NCBI RefSeq assembly: GCF_019059575.1
Contig: NW_024881857.1
Coordinates: 62,001 to 126,000, forward strand
DNA from: Amphibalanus amphitrite
Taxonomy: Eukaryota; Arthropoda; Thecostraca; Balanomorpha; Balanidae
Length of the DNA stretch: 64,000 bases
Reading direction: 5' to 3'
Shown piece after piece: positions 33,571 to 43,495 of the stretch (its first letter is position 1; every line of letters starts with the position of its first letter). Position numbers and translations under genes: made by a program. The notes under the pieces were generated by a model, which was not told where the DNA came from, ran no database searches, and saw only the letters and a list, made by a program, of their open reading frames with translations.

Positions 33571-34077
33571 ATGACATCCTCTAGCCTGGGAGTTGAAGAT
33601 GTCTTCAGATTTGCAGATGTTACTTCTGAAGAGGGTGGATGGCTTGTTGTCAACACTCTCACGCTTGATCCTGATTCTCCATCTGATGTATCAGCAGATG
33701 CAGTGTCATATCCATCAGCCATTGATTCCGATTATGAAAGATATTTGACAGAAGATGATCTACAGGACATAGAGGGTGACCTGTATCCAGAAGAGGTTGT
33801 CCGTATGTTGTTTCTGGCTGTTGATGACACCCCAGCTCTAGTACTACAAAAATGTGTGGTGAAAATGACCCACAGCCAAAGGAGTCAAAGCCAGACCAAA
33901 AGTGTTGACTCTTTCTTTGATTGGGCTCGTGCTGTCTCAGACTCTAAGCATAGCTGGAAAGCACTTTTTCTTGAAAGTTTGGCAGTAATTGGCCGGCATG
34001 ACATCCTAGTGGACCTAGGATGTGATGATGCAGAGATCAGAAGACTGGAAAAACCTGTTCATCTTTCTTCATTGAAG
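33571..34077 (+). CDS. Dredd: Caspase-8/Dredd-like protein, exon 1 (first death-effector domain)
   Basis: It opens at ATG 33571 and runs 169 codons to the donor AAG|GTAACA at 34077/34078, phase 0. Residues ~60-165 form a helical region that includes LTEDDLQDIEGDL, EEVVRMLFLAVDD and FLESLAVIGRHDILVDLG. These resemble helices 1, 2 and 5 of a death-effector domain. The acidic N-terminal ~55 residues have no recognised motif. The exon pairs with 40955-42115, which supplies a second DED-like region and the protease, for a total of about 555 aa. Initiator caspases of this kind bind FADD through DEDs; in insects Dredd acts in IMD immune signalling. Exon pairing rests on phase, on domain order and on the absence of other coding sequence between them. 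Confidence 0.65.
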
Positions 34078-34261
34078 GTAACACGGGCACCTATCAATTG
34101 GGTAAAGTAGGCTTCTGGAATCAAAATATGGAGGCATCAATTATTTGATTCTGGCAGGAGGAGCCATGAGCACATATGGGCATGTAATCAATTTTTTATT
34201 CATTTTGGTGCACTTGACTTCAAATGCATTGTAACGGTTGATAAAGGACCATGACGGAAAG

Positions 34262-34291
34262 GTTTTTCCGTTCCGTTCCGTTCCGTTCCGT
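34262..34291. repeat. (TTCCG)n microsatellite
   Basis: Five to six TTCCG units in the first intron of the caspase gene. Confidence 0.85.
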
Positions 34292-34489
34292 TTATTGATT
34301 ATAATTTGGGATCAGACATTGAACAATTCATAATTTATGGCACTGTCAAACGGGATTGGTCGGAAAGGATTCACATGTTAGTTTTGTTAGAATACGGACA
34401 GTTAGTGTTAAAGGTTATATTGGGGAGTTTGACAGTGCCTAACCAGACGGTAACACAAAGACGAGATCAAAAAGACGAGTCAGCGGTCA

Positions 34490-35365
34490 TTCCAGAGAGC
34501 GGCGACCCAGCACCGCCGCCGAGCGCAGCGGCCATCCGGCACCCGGCGCCAAGCACCAGCCGGGCCTTGGTCGATGGGGATGGTGCCCGGAGAGCGGCGA
34601 CTCAGTATCGCCGTCCAGCACACAGTCATCGGGCGTTCGACGCCGTCATCCCGCCGGTCCAAGGTCGGCAGTAGCGCCACAGAGGTGGCGCCTGCTCCAC
34701 CAGTGGCGCTCGTCCCACCAGTGGCGCCACCCCATGGCAGCATGAAGATGTAGCCCGTTGTCAAGTCAGGAGAGGGGGCACCGCTGCCGCTCACCGCAGC
34801 GGTCGCAAGGTGCCGGTCATCATACATCCAACGGGCCGCGGCCGAGAATGAAGTCTAGTCGGCTGCCCCGTAGTCATGTCCAACAAGCTCACTGGGACTT
34901 CGACAGTTCGAGAGCGGCGACTCAGTATCGCCGCTCAGCGCAGCATTCATCACGCGCTCGACGCCGTTAGCCAGCCGGTCGGCTGTACCGCCTCAGAGAT
35001 GGCGCCTGCTCCACCAGTGGCGCTCGTCCGACCAGTGGCGCCACCCCATGGCAGCATGAAGATGTAGCCCGTTGTCAAGTCAGGAGAGGGGGCACCGCTG
35101 CCGGTCACCGCAGCGGTCGCAAGGTGCCGGTCATCGCACATCCAACGGGCCGCGGCCGAGGATGTAGTCTAGTCGGCTGCCCCGTAGTCATGTCCAACAA
35201 GCTCAGTGGGACGTCGACAGTTCGAGAGCGGCGACTCATTATCGCCGCTCAGCGCAGCATTCATCAGGCGCTCGACGCCGTTAGCCAGCCGGTCGGCTGT
35301 ACCGCCTCAGAGATGGCGCCTGCTCCACCAGTGGCGCTCGTCCCACCAGTGGCGCCACCCCACTG
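34490..35365. repeat. ~315-bp satellite, two and a half units
   Basis: AGAGCGGCGACTCA recurs at 34591, 34911 and 35225 (spacings 320 and 314 bp), with near-identical sequence between, including CTCCACCAGTGGCGCTCGTC. A partial unit begins at 34495. It is GC-rich within an AT-rich intron. Confidence 0.85.
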
Positions 35366-35369
35366 GTGT

Positions 35370-35400
35370 TTTCTATCTATTTTGTTAAAATAGATAGAAA
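35370..35400. repeat. Perfect 14-bp hairpin
   Basis: TTTCTATCTATTTT, loop GTT, then the exact complement. It sits at the edge of the satellite in the caspase intron; possibly the end of a small inserted element. Confidence 0.8.
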
Positions 35401-36763
35401 AATGTAGGTATCTAATAGGTTTGCAAAAAGTGTTTCCTCCAAAATAGGAAATAGTCACTTTGGCCTTGTGAATGGGAAAAGGACAGAGCCTGAGCCACTC
35501 TCCATCATGTAAAAGCTGTTTTGAGAAAATCACCCTATGTTATTTTTGTAGCATGAATCACATTCCTACATATCAACTATCAAGTAGTATTTGTGTGAAA
35601 TGTTAAACAAGGGAGGCTATAGGCATCTGTTGTGCTGAAAATGCCACTAAATGAGATTGATAGCAAAACAGATGTTGTATTCTTGCAAGCCATTGCTGCA
35701 TATCTGTTTATGTCATTACATGTGAAAAAAATGATTAGCCAGCTGAGGTGCAATCAATTATCTGTTCAAAGCGAATCAACTTCTTGATTGCTTTCACGTT
35801 ACCTGTAGAATTCAGCTTGTCATAATAAGAGCAATATTATTGTGCTCAGTGCCTAGTCCAACACTTCTGTTTAAGATCAGGCATGCTCCTTCTCGAAACA
35901 CTTGCTTATTTGTATATGGCTGGTGATTTAGAAATGGTCTGGTCTGCTGTTATGCCCAAATATGATCATAAGGAATCAATTTTTTGATGCCTCCATTTTT
36001 TATTCCAGAAGCCTAGTCTGCCCAACTACTATTTCTTTGTGCTTAGTGGCTAGATCAGGTTTCCACGGGCACTTGTGATCCAGCTCAGTAAAAGTGGTAC
36101 CTAGCCAATCGATAGGTATGCTTAGATGCTGTATGAAAATGAAAACAAGGAATTAAGTGACTATTAAAGGACAGGTACCTAATCTGCTTTAATTTATGGC
36201 TTGTCACGAGTTTAACCCTCGCCCATATAGGCGGGGGGGGGGGGGGATCGAACGGACCACCCCCTCGGTTTTTCGCGAATAACTCTCGTAAAAGGCTGCC
36301 GGTCGCGACGCAACTTTCAGTACCCTCGCGTTAATCAATTTTACACCTACCCTGAAAATTTCATAACCCTGACCCAATGACCTTTGACCCTTGACCTACC
36401 TACTTTTCGAGACCATGTTTGTCCGGATTCGCGATTCGACGTATGTCGGCTCGCATTAGCCATCCGTTGGCAGTCTTTTCGTGGTTTCAAGCGTTCAAAC
36501 ATGTGATTGATGCTGGTCCCATGCACTAGGGTGGGTGTCAAGGTCACCCGAAGGTCATGTCAGGTCATTGACCTTGGATGACCTCGGTTTACTTTTTCGA
36601 GTTTTACATGTTTCTATGCTAGTTTTTTTTTTTTAGCTGTGTTTGAATTCTATTTAAACATTTACGAAGTAGTTTTGGTGCCTTCGCAACATGTTACGGA
36701 GCTGTCAAGGGCGGTTGACACGTACTACGAATACCCGGCAGGACCCCTACTAATTGACCTGAC

Positions 36764-37691
36764 CAGGGTTGGCAAGGGGTGGCAAAAACTGGTTTTTGCC
36801 AGTGGTTTTAACCGGTTTAAACCGGCTGGCAGAAACCCTGGTGGCAAAAACTGGCAAAAACTGGCAAAAACTCAGGTAGTCAAGACTTGCAACCTTTCTG
36901 GTTAGCAATTGGTTTGAAATGTACAAATGCATTTCTGGATGTTTAAGAGACGCGTTAACCATTCTGAAGTTTGCCCCATTAGCTACCCGGGCTGCAATGT
37001 CTATGCATGTCGGTAGACATCCGTCAGACAATGCATTTCCGAAGAATCTTGGCATTTCCATGCATCACGGTTAGGGTGCTGCCTACTGCAGGTGCACACG
37101 TGCAGGGGTCGCTTTCGACCAGATCTCGAGAATGGCTCTGCCGATTGCGCTCAAATTTGGAACACCGTTACAGACAGATTAGTATGGGTGTCGCAGATAA
37201 GTCAGTCGGGGTCAACTTTCTACGAGCGCACGTGTGGGACGACACTTCCAGTTCTCAAGAACGGCTGCGTCGATTGAGCTCAAATTTGGTACTAATACCG
37301 TTAGGAACCAGGGAGTATGGGTGCCGTCACGTGCACAAATCAGTGGCAGGCATCCCTTCGCGCTTCTGCATGTGCAGTGCCAGTGCACTCTTGCACTGGC
37401 TCATTTGTCGCTCCAAAAAGACTTACTGGTTACAAATGGAAAGCGGGAAGCCCATGAAAATGCTTTTGTTGTATGAAACACTGGTCGAGTGGTCAATATG
37501 TCACTTCTTTTTGAAAGCATATAACTTTCACTGAATCCCCCTTAGAATGTTTCCAATTCAAATGCATGTCTAGGCAAATCATTGTAATGGTTTTGAGTTT
37601 TTGCCAGTTTTTGCCACTTTTTGCCGGTTTAAACCGGTTTAAACCGGCAAATGGCATAAACTAGTTTTTGCCGGCAAAAATGCCAACCCTG
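36764..37691. mobile_element. hAT-type element, 928 bp
   Basis: The 8-bp duplication GACCTGAC lies at 36756-36763 and 37692-37699. The termini are CAGGGTTGGCAA and TGCCAACCCTG, with subterminal repeated GGCAAAAACTGG and TTTAAACCGG motifs on both sides. No transposase. Confidence 0.93.
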
Positions 37692-38282
37692 GACCTGACC
37701 TGACCCGACCTGGCCTAAATGCATGAAGACATAACCTTGCCGTTTCGCCTCTGATCGAGCTAGAGCTTCACGAAAAAAACGAGCGTGTTGCCCGTGACGA
37801 GAGGAAGCCGATGATACCCAATTTTAAGGTCCTAGGTCTTTGGTTGACCTTCCAGGTCAGGCCAATGACCCAAAAGTCGGGAAAATCGGGACCTGTTAGA
37901 ACGTCGTTAAGTTTGGCTGTTATGTTTTTTTTTTCGGGATGTTGATAGCTGATCACGAATATCATGTTAGTTTTGATCACCGATGATGTCTTCATGCATT
38001 TAACATGTTACGAAGGCACCAAAACTACTTCGTAAATGTTCATATGGTTGCTAAATTCGAATTCAGCTCCAAAAATTGGCATTGAAACTTGAAAACTGGC
38101 CTTGAAACATGTAAAACACGAAAAGTGAGCCGAGGTCATCAAAGGTCAATGACCTGACCTGACCTTCAGGGGACCTTGACACCTACCCTAATGCATGGGA
38201 GCAACATCATATCACATGTTTGAACGCTTGAAACCACGAAAAGACTGCAAACGCGCGACTAATGCGAGCCGAAATAGGTACG

Positions 38283-39412
38283 TACAGTCTGTCTTAAAAG
38301 TATCGCGCAAAGTGACGGTGGATCCATCAAGCCTGACCGAGAAAGGGCCTGCTTTAATTTGGACGTTACCGACCAATTGAACAAGGGAATGGACGAGGAT
38401 GTCCATTGCTTCGGTGACCCAAATCTAGCAGGCCCTTCCCCAGTCAGGCTCGATGGATCCACCGTCACTTTGCGCGGTACTTTTAACCCTCGCCCGCACA
38501 TGGGGGGGGGGGGTGGTTGCCACCCCCCCCAGGTAGTCTTTCTGCTCTGCACTCAACATTTTTAGAGCTAGAAGGCTGATTTTTCGTATAGCTGCTCCTC
38601 TATCCTTTCTTGATGTCCACTGAAAATTTCAAGTTTCTGTGATTTTTGGTTTCGGAGATATGACCTTGTTTTTCAGGTCATGTCATGACCCAAATGGCCA
38701 ATTTTCAACATCTTGCGTTTGCCATGGGCCTTATGAGCTTTTGACACCCTGATTTCGGCCTTTTTTGCCAGTCTTACCTCCTACCTATCATGGAACATGT
38801 TGTTCGACGATGTACAGGGGTCAAGGTCAGGGTCAAGGTCAACCTAGGTCACCTAAGATAATTGCGTTTTAGGCAAGCTGAATTTACTTTTTTTGTAGTT
38901 TTTTGACTGCATTTTTGGTAAAAGCTTCTCAGATCATGATTTCATGTAATATGGACCCAAAAACAATCGGTGCACACATCAGTATACACACAGACACACA
39001 CAGACATACAAACACATATAATTGACCTTGACCTAACTTGACCTGAAATGACCTCAGCAGCAAAATTCTGGTCGGGTAGTGTGACAAAGAGGTTCTAGCT
39101 GGCTTGGCACTAGAAAACAGCATCGTCATCGGTATTTGATAAGCAGCACACTTGATATCCAACGGTGACCCAAAACAGCAACATTTTTTAGTTTGACCTG
39201 ACCTGGAAGGTCAATGACTGACCTGAGAAGGTAAAACTGGGTATCATTGGATTCGTCTCTTCCCAAAGAATCTTTTTGGTCTTTACTGCTAAGCTCTATC
39301 TCCAACAGGAACGAAATGGCGCGGGGGGGGGGGGTGGCAACCACCCCCCCCCCCCATGTGCGTTCTAGGATGGGAAAATGGCATGTGCGGGCGAGGGTTA
39401 AGACAGACTGTA
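38283..39412. mobile_element. Tc1/mariner-type MITE, split by a later insertion
   Basis: TA-CAGTCTGTCTTAAAAGTA is the left end and the inverted equivalent closes at 39412 with GACAGACTG-TA. The arms match for about 60 bp with few differences (GTGACGGTGGATCCATC). The right terminal repeat contains TTAA, and exactly there the 38483-39401 piggyBac-type MITE is inserted. Without that insert the element is about 215 bp. Confidence 0.85.
38483..39401. mobile_element. piggyBac-type MITE inserted in the Tc1-type TIR
   Basis: TTAA at both ends, with 16-bp perfect inverted termini CCCTCGCCCGCACATG. G-run and C-run subtermini and AGGTCA motifs occur as in relatives. The 919-bp interior has no transposase. 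Confidence 0.92.
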
Positions 39413-39807
39413 CGTCGAATCGCGATTCTGGCCAAACATGGTCTCGAAAAATAGGTCACAGGTCAAAGGGCATTTGGGTCAGGGTCATGAAACTTTCAGG
39501 GTAAGTGTAAAATTGATCAACTCGCGGGTACTGAAAGTTTCGTCGCGATCGGCCGCTTTTTGCGCGAGTTATTCGCGAAAAACCGAGGGGTGGGCGTTCG
39601 ACCCCCCCTCCCGATCCGGGCGAGGGTTAAAATAGGGTATCATCGGCTTCGTCTCGTCACGGGCAACACGCTCGTTTTTTATGCGAAGCTCTAGCTCGAT
39701 CAGGGGCCAAACGGCAAGGGGTGGGGTCCGGGTGGGGTCCGTCCAACGCCCCCCCCCCCCCCCTATACGTTCGCGGCTGGCAAAACACCAATACGGGCGA
39801 GAGTTAA

Positions 39808-40954
39808 GAATATGATTAAAATATGGTAGCATGTGGTCAGTGTTTCTGATATACCTACAGTTGACATTTGAAAGTAGTCTATAAAGTAACCCAAATAAAT
39901 AATATCCTTACGAAATGTATCATGGTGGGTAGGCATGGTATGGATTGGAAGCATAGAGGCTTGGTAGGACTTATCACAGAATGTCCCCAGCCATAAAGTA
40001 GTTATTCCAAAATTGCATGTCATATTTTTAGCATAAATTCTTGCTTTGAATCACATGTCGAATGGAAACCATTGAATTATCAATTTGAAATTTAAAAGGA
40101 CTATCCCACCTTCTAAAATGTTGTTAAAACCAGTTAAATTGTGCCCGACTTTATAGATTGGATGACCAGGAACACGGTTCTGGCATTTATTTTTCATTAA
40201 ACATCTTAGGCATCCCATTTTCCAAACACAAACTTTCAAATATGTGACGTCACAGCCCAAAATTACCTCCTTCCCCAGGCCACATTACTGTCATAAAGCT
40301 GATTCTGTTTACTCTGTAGGCATCACAACAAAGTTCAGACCAAGTTTTAAGCGATTTTTCAACGAACAAACCCGTTTAAATCAGAATGACTAAACGAGGT
40401 AACGTCACACTAACGGTCGCTCCATGTTGAAGATAGGGCCTTGCACAAGGCCCATTTTCAAATGAAGGGAACTAATTTCTTCAACACCAAGAGGCCGCGG
40501 GGGTTGCAACCTAGATAGATAGTGGTTTCTGAACCTCGCCGCAAACTTGGCTATCTCAACTCAAACCCCATGTTAAAGGTGGATAGTCCCTTTAATCAGA
40601 TAGGCGGTTATCTGTTTGACTCTTTGGTCCTAAATGCCTTTCTTTGAAAGTTTGTTTAGCTGGAGCTGACTTTGACCCTGCACCTTCTATTAAACTCATT
40701 TGTAAGCCATGATAATTCATGAATTAAGTTCTGAATAAATGTGTCCTCTTCTGTTCTGCTCAACAAGCCATTTAAGTTGACCTGCTGTATTATAATCTTA
40801 CCTTGACTTATCTTGGTGGACAGATTTCAATCAAACTGTTGTGTGCCAGGCGCCCAGTCAATTCAATCAAGCTGTTTTGCTGCATCTGAGCGCTAACTTG
40901 TTAGACACTGCAGCAGCCTGCTCCTTAACACAACTCTGTCATGCTGCTTTGCAG
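39808..40954. other. Remaining caspase intron sequence
   Basis: AT-rich intron with no recognised repeat boundary or gene. An open frame runs from 40841 into the exon, but a TTTGCAG acceptor at 40954 and the phase match to exon 1 argue that coding starts at 40955. Confidence 0.5.
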
Positions 40955-42115
40955 GTTTCGCTGAACCAGGTCTGCTGCAGCTTGAAACAAGGTGAGACAG
41001 CTGCTCTCATCAGCTATGTGTCAAAGCAGCATCTGCAGAACCGTCCGTCGACCCAGTTCCCTGAGGGAGTCATCATCAAGCAGCTGCTTGAGCTGAACAT
41101 CCTCCAGTGGATGCAGGAGGGCATCATGGACCTCATGAACCTGACTGTGCTGGTCGAGGCATTAGAGCACATCGGCCGACCCGACTTGAAAAATGTCCTG
41201 ATGGGACGGCCAGTGTCTCAAGGCTCGTCCTACACATCACACGTCTCCGGCCCTCCCTCTGGTGGTCACACGAAGGTCGTGTCCCTGCCGTCCCTGGCTG
41301 GGGTCCCCACGCCGCATGTGTACCCCAACGACCGGGGCATCTGCGTCATCTTCAACTTGGAGCAGTTCAGGTGCGTTCAAAACCCTTCCTGTGTGCTCCA
41401 AACCCTTCCGAACCACGGATTGCGACTTGGGTCCAGTTTGGACGCTGGAAACCTCTCGAGACTCTTCGGGAAGTTCTCGTGTCGCACAAAAGTGTTCACC
41501 AACATGAAAGGTCATGAAATACAGACATGTCTCAAGAACCTGGCGAATGCGAAAGACCTTGCGCATTTCGACTTCGTCGTGGTGTGCTTCCTGTCGCACG
41601 GCGGCACCAGCGACGGTCGTCAGTTCATCTACAGCTCCGACTGCCAGCTGATGTTCATCGATGATCTGATCAGTCCGTTCGAGGGCGACTCTTGTCAGAG
41701 TCTGCGCGGCAAGATGAAGATGGTCATCTCGCAGTCGTGCCAGGGCGAGGGTCAGCTGACGCACCTGCAGGCTGACGGGCCCCCGGTGTCGCCCACGCCC
41801 TCGTCCAGCGCGCGCACCGCCACCGCCCAGTCGGACTTCCTGTTCTGTCAGGCGACCACTCCCGGCTTCAAGGCGTACCGAGACCCGCGCCGCGGCTCGT
41901 TCTACATCATGCGCCTGTGCGAGGTGCTGGAGAGCCGAGGCCACTTGGAGGAGGTCTCGCTCTGCATCAAGGACGTGCACAAGCTGCTGATCGAGCAGCC
42001 GATTCTGCTGGGCGAGGAGCGCGTCCCGTGCGCCATCCAGCCCCAGATGATCGACCGCACACAGGGCAGGTTCCGCTTCAAGCGCGCTGGGGACGTGCAG
42101 CCTCAGTCGGTCTAG
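40955..42115 (+). CDS. Dredd: Caspase-8/Dredd-like protein, exon 2 (second DED and protease domain)
   Basis: This is a 386-codon exon ending TAG at 42113-42115. The first ~85 residues (LKQGETAALISYVSKQ ... LVEALEHIGRPDLKNVL) look like a second DED. The protease follows: GICVIFNLEQF, then GSSLDAGNLSRLF, then the catalytic His in CFLSHGG and the catalytic Cys in QSCQGEG. QSCQG is close to the QACQG pentapeptide of caspase-8. After a Ser/Thr/Ala linker that could be cleaved to separate subunits comes the small subunit, SDFLFCQATTPGF and RRGSFYIMRLCEVL; this has GSFY where most caspases have GSW. A short insertion (about RCVQNPSCVLQTLPNHG) precedes the S1 loop. Both catalytic residues are present, so activity is likely. 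AATAAA lies at 42791. Confidence 0.85.
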   Translation, partial: VSLNQVCCSLKQGETAALISYVSKQHLQNRPSTQFPEGVIIKQLLELNILQWMQEGIMDLMNLTVLVEALEHIGRPDLKNVLMGRPVSQGSSYTSHVSGPPSGGHTKVVSLPSLAGVPTPHVYPNDRGICVIFNLEQFRCVQNPSCVLQTLPNHGLRLGSSLDAGNLSRLFGKFSCRTKVFTNMKGHEIQTCLKNLANAKDLAHFDFVVVCFLSHGGTSDGRQFIYSSDCQLMFIDDLISPFEGDSCQSLRGKMKMVISQSCQGEGQLTHLQADGPPVSPTPSSSARTATAQSDFLFCQATTPGFKAYRDPRRGSFYIMRLCEVLESRGHLEEVSLCIKDVHKLLIEQPILLGEERVPCAIQPQMIDRTQGRFRFKRAGDVQPQSV

Positions 42116-43273
42116 GCGCCGGCGGCGCGACTCATCGGATCGGCCGCTCGCTCCGGAGATCGGTGTTTGGCAGTGGCGGCCCGGCCAACGGACTGAAACA
42201 GTGAAACTGAAACACTGAAACAGACTGCTTGGATGTTCGCGAACAGAGCGGCCGAACTGGCTCGACTCGGGTGGTTTGCGGACGTGCTTTGGTGGCGTTA
42301 AGTGATACGGCCTCCGAGAACGGCCCGCTTCTGATCCATAGTGTGTTATACCTGTCGTGTGATTGAGGCACAAACTGCCACTTGTACCTGTCATCTATTT
42401 TTTGACCGAATGTTCATGTTAACGGTCTTTTCTATCGCTCTTGGGGTCAATTTCGAATTACGGAGTTTGCCTAAATGCTTGGGTACCTACACAAATACTT
42501 CGGGCGCATTATCAATCATTCAGCCGCGTGCCATAATGCTAGTTAGTGGCCTGATTCAAGTGCATTTAGAGTCGTCCGGTACTGCAGGGCCTTATGGCGA
42601 CAAATGGTTTATGACATTGCCGTCTTGCGAGGAGTGATTGTGTACGGGCGAAATGCTTTCCACAGAATATGATTGCTCACGACGGGTGTTGCTTCTGCGC
42701 GAACATGTTTATCCCGATATTTGAAGTATGTTCTTGAATGATTTTATGAGCTTAGAGAGCTATTTTGTGCTTGGAATCAACAAGTTAATGAATAAAATGC
42801 AAACGAAAAAAAGCTAGTTTATGTGTTCACCGAACAAACGCGACCGAAGTTTGTAATACAAGTATGTATTAACGAACGATCGTGACATACCACAACAATC
42901 ACTTCACCGCGACCCTAGTCGCCATCACAGCGCCGTCGTCAGCTTCATCGGAGAAAACTGCACCCGTAAATAATCGAGAACAGGGCGTCCGCGGCCCCGC
43001 TGCTCACCAGCAGGCGTACAAGGCTCCGTCGCGGCGTCCGTATCACTCAGCAGCGACCGTGCGCGTCCAACGGCTCAGCTGCGCTCAGTCACATCTAAAA
43101 ACGCGACAACCTAAAAACGTCACTACTGTGTCGGCGCAACTAAAAACACAAACAACCAATCACAATCGCTCCCCAAGCGGTGCGGCTCGGGCGGCGGTAT
43201 TGCTCACGAGCCAAGCGTATAGGCAGTGCGGACTAGTGGGCGCGCATCGGGGGCGCCCCGCGCCGGTCCGCCA
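42116..43273. other. Convergent 3' region between caspase (+) and nesprin (-)
   Basis: Holds the caspase 3' UTR with AATAAA at 42791-42796 and, from the other side, the 3' UTR of the nesprin-like gene. No other gene is seen. Confidence 0.6.
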
Positions 43274-43495
43274 TCACACGGGTGGGGCGCCGTTCGGGTA
43301 GATCAGCATCGTCTCCAGGCTGGAGGCGAAGTTGTTGGCGGCGGCGTCGCATTCGGAGCCGGGCTCGCAGGCCGGGTAGAGCGCCAGAGCCGCCAGCGCC
43401 AGAAGCAGCAGCGCCTGGAAGGGCAGCGAGGCGCGCAGGCCGCGCCGCAGAGACAGCAGCAGGCGGCCCAGGGCGCTCGGACGGCCGCCCACCGC
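43274..43495 (-). CDS. Nesprin-like gene, terminal exon with KASH domain
   Basis: The acceptor TTCTGCAG lies at 43496. The exon encodes 73 residues and TGA. RRGLRASLPFQ precedes a ~20-residue hydrophobic segment (ALLLLALAALALYPA), and then a lumenal tail with C-EPGSE-C, NNFASSLETMLIYPNG and the final A-P-P-V. This matches KASH architecture: basic flank, transmembrane helix, ~30-residue perinuclear tail with NNF and a terminal PPPX-type motif that inserts into the SUN trimer. Here the motif is APPV rather than PPPX. Known KASH tails carry a Cys that forms a disulfide to SUN; two Cys are near the membrane here. Confidence 0.93.
   Translation of the reverse strand, partial: AVGGRPSALGRLLLSLRRGLRASLPFQALLLLALAALALYPACEPGSECDAAANNFASSLETMLIYPNGAPPV

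Larger units (their letters stand above)
36212..39807. mobile_element. Nested piggyBac-type MITE pair in the caspase intron
   Basis: The left terminus is TTAA-CCCTCGCCCATATA at 36212 and the right terminus GGGCGAGAG-TTAA at 39804-39807. Within it a second copy lies in inverted orientation, with its own terminus GGGCGAGGG-TTAA at 39627-39630. The two copies meet near 37735, where each has lost an end, as if a deletion removed the junction. Left-arm sequence (36260-36560) is matched in reverse at 39410-39600 and 38150-38280. The block also contains a hAT element and a Tc1-type element with a third MITE inside it. Confidence 0.75.

Noticed and set aside
40841..40954. Independent caspase start at 40841
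   Set aside because: The sequence before 40955 has no domain character, and a TTTGCAG acceptor at 40954 joins in phase to the first DED exon.
41370..41420. Short intron in the caspase catalytic exon (CAG|GTGCGT after LEQF)
   Set aside because: No acceptor AG within a credible distance and the frame stays open, so it is treated as a coding insertion.
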